Of a stretch of 64,000 nucleotides of DNA, positions 31,597 to 39,133 are shown in pieces; within the stretch, counting starts at the first letter, position 1; each line of letters starts with the position of its first letter. This stretch comes from Phenylobacterium sp. GTDB taxonomy: Bacteria; Pseudomonadota; Alphaproteobacteria; Caulobacterales; Caulobacteraceae. Both the position numbers and the translations under genes were made by a program. The DNA lies in the NCBI GenBank assembly GCA_020402745.1, contig JADBYZ010000004.1, forward strand, positions 62,001 to 126,000, given 5' to 3'. Under the pieces are notes generated by a model. It had not been told where the DNA came from. It was given only the letters and a program-made list of their open reading frames with translations, and made no database searches.

Positions 31597-33084
31597 ATGA
31601 CTGAGCTGCCTTCAGAGACCCATGTCGACGTGATCATCGTGGGGGCTGGCCTGTCGGGGATCGGGGCCGCCCGTCACCTGAAGACCACCTGCCCGGACCG
31701 CAGCTTCATGATCCTGGAGGGCCGAGAGGCCATCGGGGGCACCTGGGACCTGTTCCGCTATCCGGGCATCCGCTCGGACTCCGACATGTACACCCTGGGC
31801 TATTCCTTCCGGCCCTGGACCGAGGCCAAGGCCATCGCCGATGGACCTTCCATCCTGCGCTATATCCGCGATACCGCCCGGGAGGAGGGAATTGAAGGCC
31901 GAATCCGGTTCGGCCATCGCGTCAGCGCAGCGGCCTGGTCCACCGAGGACGCGGTCTGGACGGTGTCGGTCGAGACGCCCTCGGGCCCGGCGACCCTGAC
32001 CTGCAACTTCCTGTTCCTGTGCGGCGGCTACTATTCCTACAAGGGCGGCTACACGCCGGACTTCGCCGGCATGGAGCGGTTTGGCGGCCGCATCGTCCAT
32101 CCCCAGGCCTGGCCGGAAGACATGGACTATTCCGGCAAGCGGGTGGTGGTGATCGGCTCCGGCGCGACCGCCGTGACCCTGGTGCCGGAGATGGCCCGGA
32201 CGGCGGGCCACGTGACCATGTTGCAGAGGTCGCCCACCTATATCGTGGGCCGGCCCGGCGAGGACGCCCTGGCCCTGAAGCTGAGGCGCATCCTGCCGGA
32301 GAAGATGGCCTATGGCCTGATCCGCTGGCGGAACGTTCTGATGAGCATGGTCTTTTTCCGCCTCGCCCGGCAGCGGCCGGACCGCGTAAAGACGGCGATC
32401 ATCGACCAGGTCCGCCAGACCCTGGGTCCGGACTTCGATGTCGAGACCCACTTCTCCCCCCGCTACAACCCCTGGGACCAGCGCCTCTGCCTCGCGCCGG
32501 ACGGCGACTTCTTCCAGGCCCTGAAGGCGGGCTCCGCCTCGGTGGTCACCGACGAGATCGAGACCTTCACCGAGACCGGCCTGAAGCTGAAGTCCGGCGC
32601 CGAGCTGGCCGCGGACATCATCGTCACCGCCACCGGCCTGAAGCTCGAGGCCATGAACGGCCTCTCCCTGAGCGTCGACGGCGCCCCTGTCCGGCCGGCG
32701 GAGACCCTGAGCTACAAGGGCATGATGTACTCGAATGTCCCGAACCTGGCGTCGGCCTTCGGCTACACCAACGCCTCCTGGACGCTGAAGTGCGACCTGA
32801 CGTGCGAATATGTCTGCCGGCTGCTGAACCACATGCGCCGCAAGGGCCTGCGCCAATGCACACCGGTGCTCGACCACCTGCCCGCCGAGACCGCGCCCTG
32901 GCTGGATTTCACCTCCGGCTATGTTCAGAGGTCGATGGGGGAGTTTCCCAAGCAGGGCGTGACCGCGCCCTGGAAGCTGCACCAGAACTACGCCATCGAC
33001 CTCGCTTCACTGAGGTTCGCGGGCCTTGAGGATGGGGTCATGCGCTTTTCCAACCCGCCCCCCAGGGCTCGCCAGGCGGCCTGA
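31597..33084 (+). CDS. Flavin-containing monooxygenase (Baeyer-Villiger type)
   Basis: 495 residues. FAD-binding VDVIIVGAGLSGIGAARHL lies at 10-28 and a second Rossmann motif VVVIGSGATAVTLVP (NADPH) at about 185. FRYPGIRSDSDMYTLGYSF is the conserved segment of the class B family related to EthA and cyclohexanone-type monooxygenases. Expected reaction: NADPH- and oxygen-dependent insertion of oxygen into ketones or oxidation of sulfur or nitrogen groups. Start ATG follows GGGGAACC. It is a clear paralogue of the gene at 45889-47391, the two sharing motif order and length. Confidence 0.91.
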   Translation: MTELPSETHVDVIIVGAGLSGIGAARHLKTTCPDRSFMILEGREAIGGTWDLFRYPGIRSDSDMYTLGYSFRPWTEAKAIADGPSILRYIRDTAREEGIEGRIRFGHRVSAAAWSTEDAVWTVSVETPSGPATLTCNFLFLCGGYYSYKGGYTPDFAGMERFGGRIVHPQAWPEDMDYSGKRVVVIGSGATAVTLVPEMARTAGHVTMLQRSPTYIVGRPGEDALALKLRRILPEKMAYGLIRWRNVLMSMVFFRLARQRPDRVKTAIIDQVRQTLGPDFDVETHFSPRYNPWDQRLCLAPDGDFFQALKAGSASVVTDEIETFTETGLKLKSGAELAADIIVTATGLKLEAMNGLSLSVDGAPVRPAETLSYKGMMYSNVPNLASAFGYTNASWTLKCDLTCEYVCRLLNHMRRKGLRQCTPVLDHLPAETAPWLDFTSGYVQRSMGEFPKQGVTAPWKLHQNYAIDLASLRFAGLEDGVMRFSNPPPRARQAA

Positions 33085-33089
33085 CTCTG

Positions 33090-34085
33090 CTAACGGGCGA
33101 GCCGGACCTGGCCGCCGGAAAGGTCGAGGTCCAGGCGCACGTCGTCTCTGCCGGACTTGCCCATAAGGACGGTGGCCATCCCGCCCGCCGCCTCGACTGG
33201 GGACAGGACCCCGTGCCGGCTCAGGGCGACCAGGAGGCTGGGCGCCTTGGCCGCCGTCACGGTCAGGCGACCCTCCAGCCGGCCTTCAGGGCCGGCCTTC
33301 AGGCCCGGCGAAGCCAGGGACAGGCGGGCCTCTCCCGCTGTGAGGCCGGCCTCGCGAAGCTCAAGGCGTCCGCCGGCGGCGCCCCAGGTCGAGAGGGCCC
33401 GGGAAGGGCCTTCTCCCCGCAGCGCCGAAGCGTGGTCCAGGCGCGCGTCCACCGCCGCCGATACCGCGCCGCCGCCGCCCAGGTCGGCGAACAGTCGCCC
33501 CGGGGTCGGGGTTGCGTCCTCCAGCCTCAGGAAGACCGCCGCCTGGTCATTGGGGCCGGGCCTGAGGTGAAGTTCAAGCCGCCCGGCTGAGGCCAGAGCG
33601 AAGGGCCGGGCGCCCGGCGCGGGCGAGAAGGCCAGCTTCAGGCCCTCGAAGGACATCCGCGGCGGTCCGGACTTGGGCAGCACCAGGCTGGCCAGAAGCC
33701 TCTGTCCCTCGACCTCAACGCCTCCGCCCTGCGGTCGCTGGAAGGTCAGACCCTCAGGCGCCGCCGCCAGCCAGGACCGTGGCGCGTGCAGGAAGGCCTG
33801 GGTCTCAAGGCGGGCAAACCGGATGGACATCTCGCCGGTCGCGACCCGAAGGTCCGTCAGGTCCAGGTTCAGGCGAAAAGGATAGCCGTACAGCCGCTTT
33901 CCCGACCACTCCACGGCCACGCCCTGGGCGGCGAGAGCCTTCACCCCCGAGTCCAGCCGCCGTTCGACCTCGCGGGCGGCGAGGCCCCAGGCCAGGCTCC
34001 AGCCGATCACGGCGATCACGGCGATCACGAAGGGGCCCCAGAGGCCGAGGCGAAGGGGTTTGCGCGGGCCGGGCGGCTGGGGCAT
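33090..34085 (-). CDS. DUF2125 family membrane-anchored protein
   Basis: 331 residues. One N-terminal membrane helix (LGLWGPFVIAVIAVIGWSLA) is followed by a beta-rich periplasmic body. GVAVEWSGKRLYGYPFRLNL is the recognisable DUF2125 block, a family found in alphaproteobacteria with no assigned function. ATG 34085 (MPQPPGPRKP) is preferred because the helix then lies close to the start; an ATG at 34112 adds nine residues and would overlap the divergent start of the next gene. It ends six bases from the monooxygenase gene, tail to tail. Confidence 0.82.
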   Translation of the reverse strand: MPQPPGPRKPLRLGLWGPFVIAVIAVIGWSLAWGLAAREVERRLDSGVKALAAQGVAVEWSGKRLYGYPFRLNLDLTDLRVATGEMSIRFARLETQAFLHAPRSWLAAAPEGLTFQRPQGGGVEVEGQRLLASLVLPKSGPPRMSFEGLKLAFSPAPGARPFALASAGRLELHLRPGPNDQAAVFLRLEDATPTPGRLFADLGGGGAVSAAVDARLDHASALRGEGPSRALSTWGAAGGRLELREAGLTAGEARLSLASPGLKAGPEGRLEGRLTVTAAKAPSLLVALSRHGVLSPVEAAGGMATVLMGKSGRDDVRLDLDLSGGQVRLAR

Positions 34086-34110
34086 GGAGGCGGTGTCTGA
34101 AGGCGAGGGC

Positions 34111-34704
34111 ATGCGGTCGGCGGTGATGGCGGATCGGTGGGTGTTTGGTTACGGGTCGTTGATGTGGCGTCCGGGCTTTGAATGGGCCGAACGCCACACC
34201 GCCATACTACAAGGCCGAAGGCGCGCCTTCTGCATCTATTCTGTCCACCATCGCGGCACGCCGGAGCGGCCGGGGCTGGTGCTGGGCCTGACTCCCGGCG
34301 GCTCGGTTCGCGGGATCGCGTACCGCGTGACCACGGAACTTTGGCCAGAGGTGCGCGCCTATCTGCGCGAGCGCGAACAACCCACCGAAACCTACGTGGA
34401 GGCTGAGGTCCGGGTGCGGCTGGGCTCGGGAGAAAAGGTGTCCTGTCTGACTTTTCTCTCCGACACACGGCATCCGCAGTGGGCGGGAAACCTGTCGCCA
34501 GAGGCCCAGGCCCGGCTCATCGCCGGCGCACGCGGCCTCTCGGGGCGCAATATCGATTATCTGACCGACCTTGTATCGCATCTCCGGCAGGAGGGAATCG
34601 ACGACCGGAGCCTGGCGGCCCTGTTGTCCCGGGTTGAGGCCCTGGAGCCCGATGAGAGCCCGGTCCTTTCAGACGGAATGTCCGAAGGGGAAAACAGGCT
34701 ATAA
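34111..34704 (+). CDS. ChaC-like gamma-glutamylcyclotransferase with repeat-derived tail
   Basis: 197 residues. WVFGYGSLMWRPGFEWAERH is the phosphate-binding YGSL signature, and QPTETYVEAEV carries a Glu of the type used as the family catalytic base. ChaC enzymes split gamma-glutamyl peptides such as glutathione into 5-oxoproline and the remaining peptide. The last 16 or so codons (ESPVLSDGMSEGENRL) are encoded by the dispersed repeat copy C, so the native C-terminus was replaced or extended when the repeat arrived. GAAGGCGAGGGC precedes the ATG; a second ATG lies at 34126. Confidence 0.88.
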   Translation: MRSAVMADRWVFGYGSLMWRPGFEWAERHTAILQGRRRAFCIYSVHHRGTPERPGLVLGLTPGGSVRGIAYRVTTELWPEVRAYLREREQPTETYVEAEVRVRLGSGEKVSCLTFLSDTRHPQWAGNLSPEAQARLIAGARGLSGRNIDYLTDLVSHLRQEGIDDRSLAALLSRVEALEPDESPVLSDGMSEGENRL

Positions 34705-34768
34705 ATCCAATGATTTAGATTATGCTTCTATCCGATAGCCGGTTCCCAATTATCGGAACATGATCTAG
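34655..34768 (-). repeat. Dispersed double-hairpin repeat, copy C (diverged)
   Basis: About 114 bp matching copies A and B along their length, but with more substitutions (for example GAATGTCCGAAGGGG in the hairpin). The right end CTAG provides the stop of plsC and the left portion encodes the tail of the ChaC-like protein. It therefore joins two convergent genes whose ends it defines. Its greater divergence suggests an older insertion or loss of constraint. Confidence 0.8.
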
Positions 34769-35481
34769 CGGCCCTCAGCCAGGAGCCTGTCCGAGGCTGT
34801 CTCAATCCTCTCCTGAAGCAGGCGCATGAACTCCGCCCGCTTCAGGCCCGGCGGGATGGGCTCCAGGAACTCATAGACGATCACCCCGGGCTTCCGGAGA
34901 AGGCCCTTGGCGGGCCAGTGAAGGCCGGCGTTGGTGGCTACTGGATGGACCGGGACGTCAAGCTCTCGGTAGAGGCCCGCCACTCCTGGCTTGTAGTCGG
35001 GCGGTGCGCCGGGCGCCCTGCGGGTGCCCTCTGGGAAGATGACCAACTGGCGATCGCCAAGGCGAAACTGCTCCTGAGCCCGGCGGACCATGTCTCGCAG
35101 AGCGGTTGCTTTTCCATCCCGGTCCACAACAATGGAGCCAATGCGCAACGCGATCCAGCCGAAGATCGGGACGATCATCAGCTCCTTTTTGAGGACGAAG
35201 AGCGAGCCCTTCAGAACCCCGAACTGGACGAAGACGTCGAACATGGTCTGATGTTTGGAGGCGATCAGGGCGTCCTGCTCCGGCACGAATTCCCGCCCCC
35301 TGATCTCCACACGGATCCCGCAGATCACCCGCAACAGCAGGTTCACTGAGAGGCTCCAGAAACGCATGCCCGCCAGGAGCCAGCTCCTTGGAGCCGCAAG
35401 CACGGGCACCAGGGCGATCGCGTAGGCGGCTGACCACACGTAAAAGACGACCGAAAAGAGGAGTGAGCGGGCGAAGATCAA
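34765..35481 (-). CDS. plsC: 1-acyl-sn-glycerol-3-phosphate acyltransferase (PlsC)
   Basis: 238-residue membrane-associated acyltransferase that makes phosphatidic acid. The catalytic HX4D box is His77-QTMF-Asp82 in ASKHQTMFDVFVQ, and VIFPEGTRRAPG is the conserved glycerol-phosphate block. An N-terminal membrane segment (LLFSVVFYVWSAAYAIALVP) anchors it. The TTG start at 35481 overlaps the upstream stop as TTGA and has GAAGGA 7 bases before it. The stop codon TAG lies in the terminal CTAG of repeat copy C. It is the last gene of the ftsE-ftsX-ydcF-plsC operon. Confidence 0.9.
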   Translation of the reverse strand: MIFARSLLFSVVFYVWSAAYAIALVPVLAAPRSWLLAGMRFWSLSVNLLLRVICGIRVEIRGREFVPEQDALIASKHQTMFDVFVQFGVLKGSLFVLKKELMIVPIFGWIALRIGSIVVDRDGKATALRDMVRRAQEQFRLGDRQLVIFPEGTRRAPGAPPDYKPGVAGLYRELDVPVHPVATNAGLHWPAKGLLRKPGVIVYEFLEPIPPGLKRAEFMRLLQERIETASDRLLAEGR

Positions 35482-36095
35482 GACGGGTCCTTCCCGGGTG
35501 CGCCGCTGGTGAAGCCGAGCCGGCGGATCATCTCTCGACTGAGAACGGCCATGTACTTTGTGTACTCTCCGATCATCAACCGGGCGCCGGCCGGACTTCG
35601 CCACCAGTTCGGGGCGTCAACCACTGGCGTCGCTGCGGCGTAAGCCGTCAGTTCGATGTCCGGAAGGGCGGATCTCAACTCCAGCATCGCTCGTGGAATA
35701 TGATAGTCGGCGGTTACGACAATCAGGCTTTGAAACTGCATGGCCTGGGCCCATTCCGCCGTTTCGCGGGCATTGCCAAGGGTGTTGGCGGCGTTGAAGC
35801 CCAGGTCGACGCAGCAGTCGTAAAGCTGGCGCGCGGCCTTGCTGACCAGGCGGATGTCCTCCCGGCTGGCTTCGCGGTTCACGCCTGAGACGAGGAGCCG
35901 ACGGGCGAGGCCCGCTTCAAGCACCGCCATGCCGCGGTCCAGCCGGGCGTTTGAGCCCTGCCCCGTCAGGACCACTACGCCGTCCGCCGCCGGCGGCAGA
36001 GGCGCCGGGGTCAAACGGGTGACCCGGTCTGCGAAGGCAAACAGCCCCGCCGCCCAGATCAGACCCGCCACCACCACGGCTGTAAGAAGCTTCAA
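35478..36095 (-). CDS. YdcF/ElyC-like DUF218 membrane protein
   Basis: 205 residues. One N-terminal helix (LLTAVVVAGLIWAAGLFAFA) precedes a DUF218 domain: GVVVLTGQGSNARLDRGMAV, RRLLVSGVNREAS, and LIVVTADYHIPRAMLELR with its conserved His. Relatives (ElyC, SanA, YdcF) influence envelope or peptidoglycan precursor metabolism. The TTG start overlaps the ftsX stop as TTGA, with GGGAG upstream. Position between ftsX and plsC suggests an envelope role. Confidence 0.87.
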   Translation of the reverse strand: MKLLTAVVVAGLIWAAGLFAFADRVTRLTPAPLPPAADGVVVLTGQGSNARLDRGMAVLEAGLARRLLVSGVNREASREDIRLVSKAARQLYDCCVDLGFNAANTLGNARETAEWAQAMQFQSLIVVTADYHIPRAMLELRSALPDIELTAYAAATPVVDAPNWWRSPAGARLMIGEYTKYMAVLSREMIRRLGFTSGAPGKDPS

Positions 36096-36925
36096 GGCTC
36101 GAGCTCCCTAACCCGGCGGGCCGCGGTGGCGAAGGCGCCGATCAGGGCGACCAGAAGGGCCCCGGCCATGAGAGCGGCGAGGAGGATGGACTGGGCCGCG
36201 AGGGCGCCTGCGGCGGCCTCGGCGTCGGTGAGGGTGGACAGCCGGGTAAGGACGGCTGCAATCAGTCCTCCCGCCAGCACGCCCACCGAGAGGTCGATCG
36301 CGACGGCGCCGCCGATCGGCGCCGCGCAGGAGAGCTGGGAAGCGCCCAGCCTGAGCCGGGTCCGCAGGCCGGCCTCCCGCCGGCTCGCCTCGAATCCTGC
36401 GGCCAGGCCGCCGGCCGCCACGAGCCCGGCCACACAGAGCATAAGGGCGCCGATCAGGGGGGCGGCCAGACGGCGTCGCGTCTCCAATGCGGAACGGCGC
36501 CAGCCCTGGTGGTCATCGACGACGGCGTCGATCCCCGCAGCGCTGAGGGCGTCCGCCAGGTCCTGCCGGCGGGCGGGCTGGCGCGGATCCAGGTCAACGG
36601 CGATCAGGCGGGGAAGGGCGGCCAGGTCCGGCCCGCGGGTCCCGGCGGTCCAAGGGGCGAGTAGGGCCCCGACGCGCGCCCTGTCGAGGGCCCGGGCCTC
36701 GGCCACCCCCGGCGTCCCGGCAAGCACCTCGGCGGCGCGGGGGACGGCGGCGTCGGCGCCCGGAGCGGGCCTGAGGGCGACGGTCATCTCGCCCGCAAGG
36801 TGGGTCCGCCAACCCTCGGTCCGATCGAGGGCGGCCTGTCCGGCAAGGCCGGCGAGGCCCGCCAGGGCGGTGAAGGCCGCAGCGAGGACGGCGGCGGCGA
36901 GCCTGGGCGCCAGGCGACGGGTCAT
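36092..36925 (-). CDS. ftsX: FtsX-like permease
   Basis: 277 residues with the FtsX layout: N-terminal helix (AAVLAAAFTALAGLAGLAG), an extracytoplasmic domain of about 120 residues, then three C-terminal helices (LIGALMLCVAGLVAAGGLAAG, VAIDLSVGVLAGGLIAAVL and LLAALMAGALLVALIGAF). FtsX transmits ATP-driven signals across the inner membrane to activate septal wall hydrolases. The ATG overlaps the ftsE stop (ATGA) and the stop overlaps the ydcF start. Its partner FtsE has unusual nucleotide-binding motifs. Confidence 0.85.
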   Translation of the reverse strand: MTRRLAPRLAAAVLAAAFTALAGLAGLAGQAALDRTEGWRTHLAGEMTVALRPAPGADAAVPRAAEVLAGTPGVAEARALDRARVGALLAPWTAGTRGPDLAALPRLIAVDLDPRQPARRQDLADALSAAGIDAVVDDHQGWRRSALETRRRLAAPLIGALMLCVAGLVAAGGLAAGFEASRREAGLRTRLRLGASQLSCAAPIGGAVAIDLSVGVLAGGLIAAVLTRLSTLTDAEAAAGALAAQSILLAALMAGALLVALIGAFATAARRVRELEP

Positions 36926-37632
36926 GCGCCGGCCTCCCCGTGGGATTCCGGAAGGGGGCGTCCACGCACCAGCTCCAGCCGGCGGGGTGCGGGGACGAGG
37001 TCGGGGTTGCGACTGGCCATGACCAGGGTCGCGCCCTGCCGGTTCAGCTGCAGGAGGAGGCGCAGAACACGCCGGGCCGCCTCGGGCCCCATCCAGCCGA
37101 CGGGCTCGTCCGCCAGGATGATCTCAGGCCTGCCCGCCACGGCCCGGGCCACCGCCAGCCTCTGCTGCTCATCGTGATCAAGGTCCTGCGGATAGGCCCC
37201 TGCCCGGCCCCCAAGGCCCATCCAGTCGAGGAGTTCGGCGGCGTCCCTCCTGTAGACCTCGGGACGGGCGCCGGCGATCCGCATGGGCAGGGCGGCGTTC
37301 TCCGCCACGGTCAGGTCCCCGATGAGGTCCATGTCCTGGAAGACCAGTCCCATCCGGCGGCGCAGGCGCGCCCGGCCGGCCGCCGACAGCCGCCAGGGAT
37401 TGAGGCCCAGCACCTCCACGCGCCCTGCCGATGGCCTCAAGGTCAAGCCGGCCAGTCCCAGGAGCAGGCTCTTGCCGGCGCCCGCGTCGCCGTGAACGAG
37501 GAGGAAGTCGCCGGGAGCGAGGTCCAGGTCCACGCCCTCGAGACCTGTGACGCCGGCGCGCTTCGGCGCCGCCGTTCCCGCGAAACGGAGGGTGAAGGCG
37601 AGGTCCTGAGATTGGGGTTGCGAGTTGGGCAC
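36922..37632 (-). CDS. ftsE: FtsE-like ABC ATPase with degenerate motifs
   Basis: 236 residues. Walker A GDAGAGKS, Q-loop VFQDMDLIGDLTVAENAALP and Walker B IILADEP are intact. The ABC signature, LSGGEQQR in ordinary FtsE, reads LDHDEQQR. The D-loop, usually GNLD, reads GWMG. The H-loop His is replaced in VMASRNPDL, where a His-Asp pair is expected. ATP binding seems possible but hydrolysis is likely weak or altered. GTG at 37632 gives the usual FtsE length; the longer open frame upstream is antisense to the zinc-ribbon gene. First gene of the operon. Confidence 0.85.
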   Translation of the reverse strand: MPNSQPQSQDLAFTLRFAGTAAPKRAGVTGLEGVDLDLAPGDFLLVHGDAGAGKSLLLGLAGLTLRPSAGRVEVLGLNPWRLSAAGRARLRRRMGLVFQDMDLIGDLTVAENAALPMRIAGARPEVYRRDAAELLDWMGLGGRAGAYPQDLDHDEQQRLAVARAVAGRPEIILADEPVGWMGPEAARRVLRLLLQLNRQGATLVMASRNPDLVPAPRRLELVRGRPLPESHGEAGA

Positions 37633-37821
37633 GGCGATTCCCGAAAACCTTCCAGTCCATCCTAGCACACGGCGCCGCCGCGCTGCAGCCCGGGAGTCCG
37701 CCACAGGCAAGGCGAACGTACGGGGCTCGGCGCGCCGGCTTTGATCTGTTAACATTGCCGTCGTATTGCTCGTCCACATGCCCCAGACGGGACGAAGGAC
37801 GACGGCCCGACACACTGAACC

Positions 37822-38604
37822 ATGATCCTGATCTGCCCCAAATGCGCCGCAAGCTACGCCGTGAAGAAAGGCCAGATTCGGTCTGACGGACGGACGGTCC
37901 GTTGCACCGCCTGTGGTCACAAATGGGTCGCTCATCCCAAGGACGTCAGGCCCGTTCCTTTGAAGCAGGCCGATCCCGAACCACGCCCCCAGCCGGCTCC
38001 GGATCCGCCGCCCGAACCTGAACCGGACCAACCCGTTCCGGCCGAGTCTGAGCCGCCGCCGGATGAGGAGACCGCCCCCGAAGTCGATCTCGCGATCCCT
38101 CGGCCGAATCCGACCCGGGCGCCGAGCCGGCGGTTCGGTCCCCCGGCTCGGCTCGTTTGGGCGGGGTTCGCCGCCGTCCTTGCGATAACCGCCCTGGCGC
38201 TCGCCCTGCTGCGGGATCATGTCGTCCGCGTCTGGCCCAAGACCGCAGCCCTCTACGCGGCAGCCGGGATGTCCGTTAATGGGGTGGGGCTGCTGATCGA
38301 GGACGTTCGTCTGGCCCCAGCGGTGCAGAACGGGCAGGCCGTCCTGGGCGTCTCGGGCAAGATTCGCAATGAGCGTGACCATCCGAACCCTGCGGCGCCC
38401 CTCCAGATCACCCTTTATGACGCCGGAGGGTCTGAGCTCAGCCGGTTGGTCGCAAATCCGGTCGACACTGTCCCGGGGCTGGAAAGCCGATACTTCTCGG
38501 TCCTGGTCCGCAATCCGCCGCCGGGAGTCACCGCCGTCGCTCTGACGTTCGTCTCCCCAGGCCCCGGGCCTGCTGCGGTTCCCGCCGCCCGGGCTCATGA
38601 CTGA
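37822..38604 (+). CDS. MJ0042-type zinc-ribbon / DUF3426 membrane protein
   Basis: 260 residues. An N-terminal zinc ribbon has two CxxC pairs (CPKCAASY and CTACGHKW). A long acidic, proline-rich linker (about 50-95) follows. A membrane helix (LVWAGFAAVLAITALALALL) leads to a DUF3426 beta domain of about 110 residues with VLGVSGKIRNERDHPNPAAP. Such proteins are typical beside ftsEX in alphaproteobacteria, but their role is unknown. It diverges from ftsE across a 189-bp gap that should hold both promoters. It overlaps the next gene by eight bases. Confidence 0.87.
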   Translation: MILICPKCAASYAVKKGQIRSDGRTVRCTACGHKWVAHPKDVRPVPLKQADPEPRPQPAPDPPPEPEPDQPVPAESEPPPDEETAPEVDLAIPRPNPTRAPSRRFGPPARLVWAGFAAVLAITALALALLRDHVVRVWPKTAALYAAAGMSVNGVGLLIEDVRLAPAVQNGQAVLGVSGKIRNERDHPNPAAPLQITLYDAGGSELSRLVANPVDTVPGLESRYFSVLVRNPPPGVTAVALTFVSPGPGPAAVPAARAHD

Positions 38605-39133
38605 GTCGGTCGGGCCGGAACGCCTGCTCGCGGAAACGGAGGTCGCCAGAGCGGTCGAAGACCTCGCCGAGCGCCTCGCGCCCCGGCTCTTGCCCGACGC
38701 CGTCGTCGTCTGCCTGCTGACCGGCGGCCTTTGGTTCGCCGCAGATCTGACCCGGGCCCTCGCCGTCCGGGGCCGTCCCCTCGCCTTCGACGCCCTCTGG
38801 CTGACCGCCTACGGCGACAAGACCCGGCACTCCGGGACCACGACGGTCCTGGCCGGCCTCCGGCGTCCGGTCTCGGGCCGGCAGGTCCTGATCGTCGATG
38901 ACGTTCTGGAGTCCGGCTTGTCCCTGGAGGCGGCCCGGCGCTTGGTGCAGGCGGCCGGCGCATCGGAGGTCCTTACCGCCGTCTTCGCCCTCAAGCCCGC
39001 GCCGGCGCCGGGCCGCCGCCCGCCGGACGATTTCGCCTGGACCGCCCCGGACCGGTTCCTGGTCGGCTATGGGATGGACGCCGGCGGCGCCTACCGGGCC
39101 CTGCCCTGGATCGGGGCCCTGCCTCAGGCCTGA
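38597..39133 (+). CDS. Purine-type phosphoribosyltransferase
   Basis: 178 residues. The PRPP-binding loop VLIVDDVLESGLSL is intact and LLTGGLWFAADLTRAL is the expected PPi loop region. LWLTAYGDKTRHSGTT matches the flexible hood of hypoxanthine-guanine phosphoribosyltransferases. It probably salvages hypoxanthine or guanine to the nucleotide. It overlaps the zinc-ribbon gene upstream by eight bases, so is co-transcribed, and lysA tail to tail by ten. Base specificity is not certain. Confidence 0.88.
   Translation: MTESVGPERLLAETEVARAVEDLAERLAPRLLPDAVVVCLLTGGLWFAADLTRALAVRGRPLAFDALWLTAYGDKTRHSGTTTVLAGLRRPVSGRQVLIVDDVLESGLSLEAARRLVQAAGASEVLTAVFALKPAPAPGRRPPDDFAWTAPDRFLVGYGMDAGGAYRALPWIGALPQA

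Noticed and set aside
4495-34768. Dispersed repeats as insertion sequences
   Set aside because: No copy encodes protein or shows target-site duplications that I can see, and all are about 115-120 bp.
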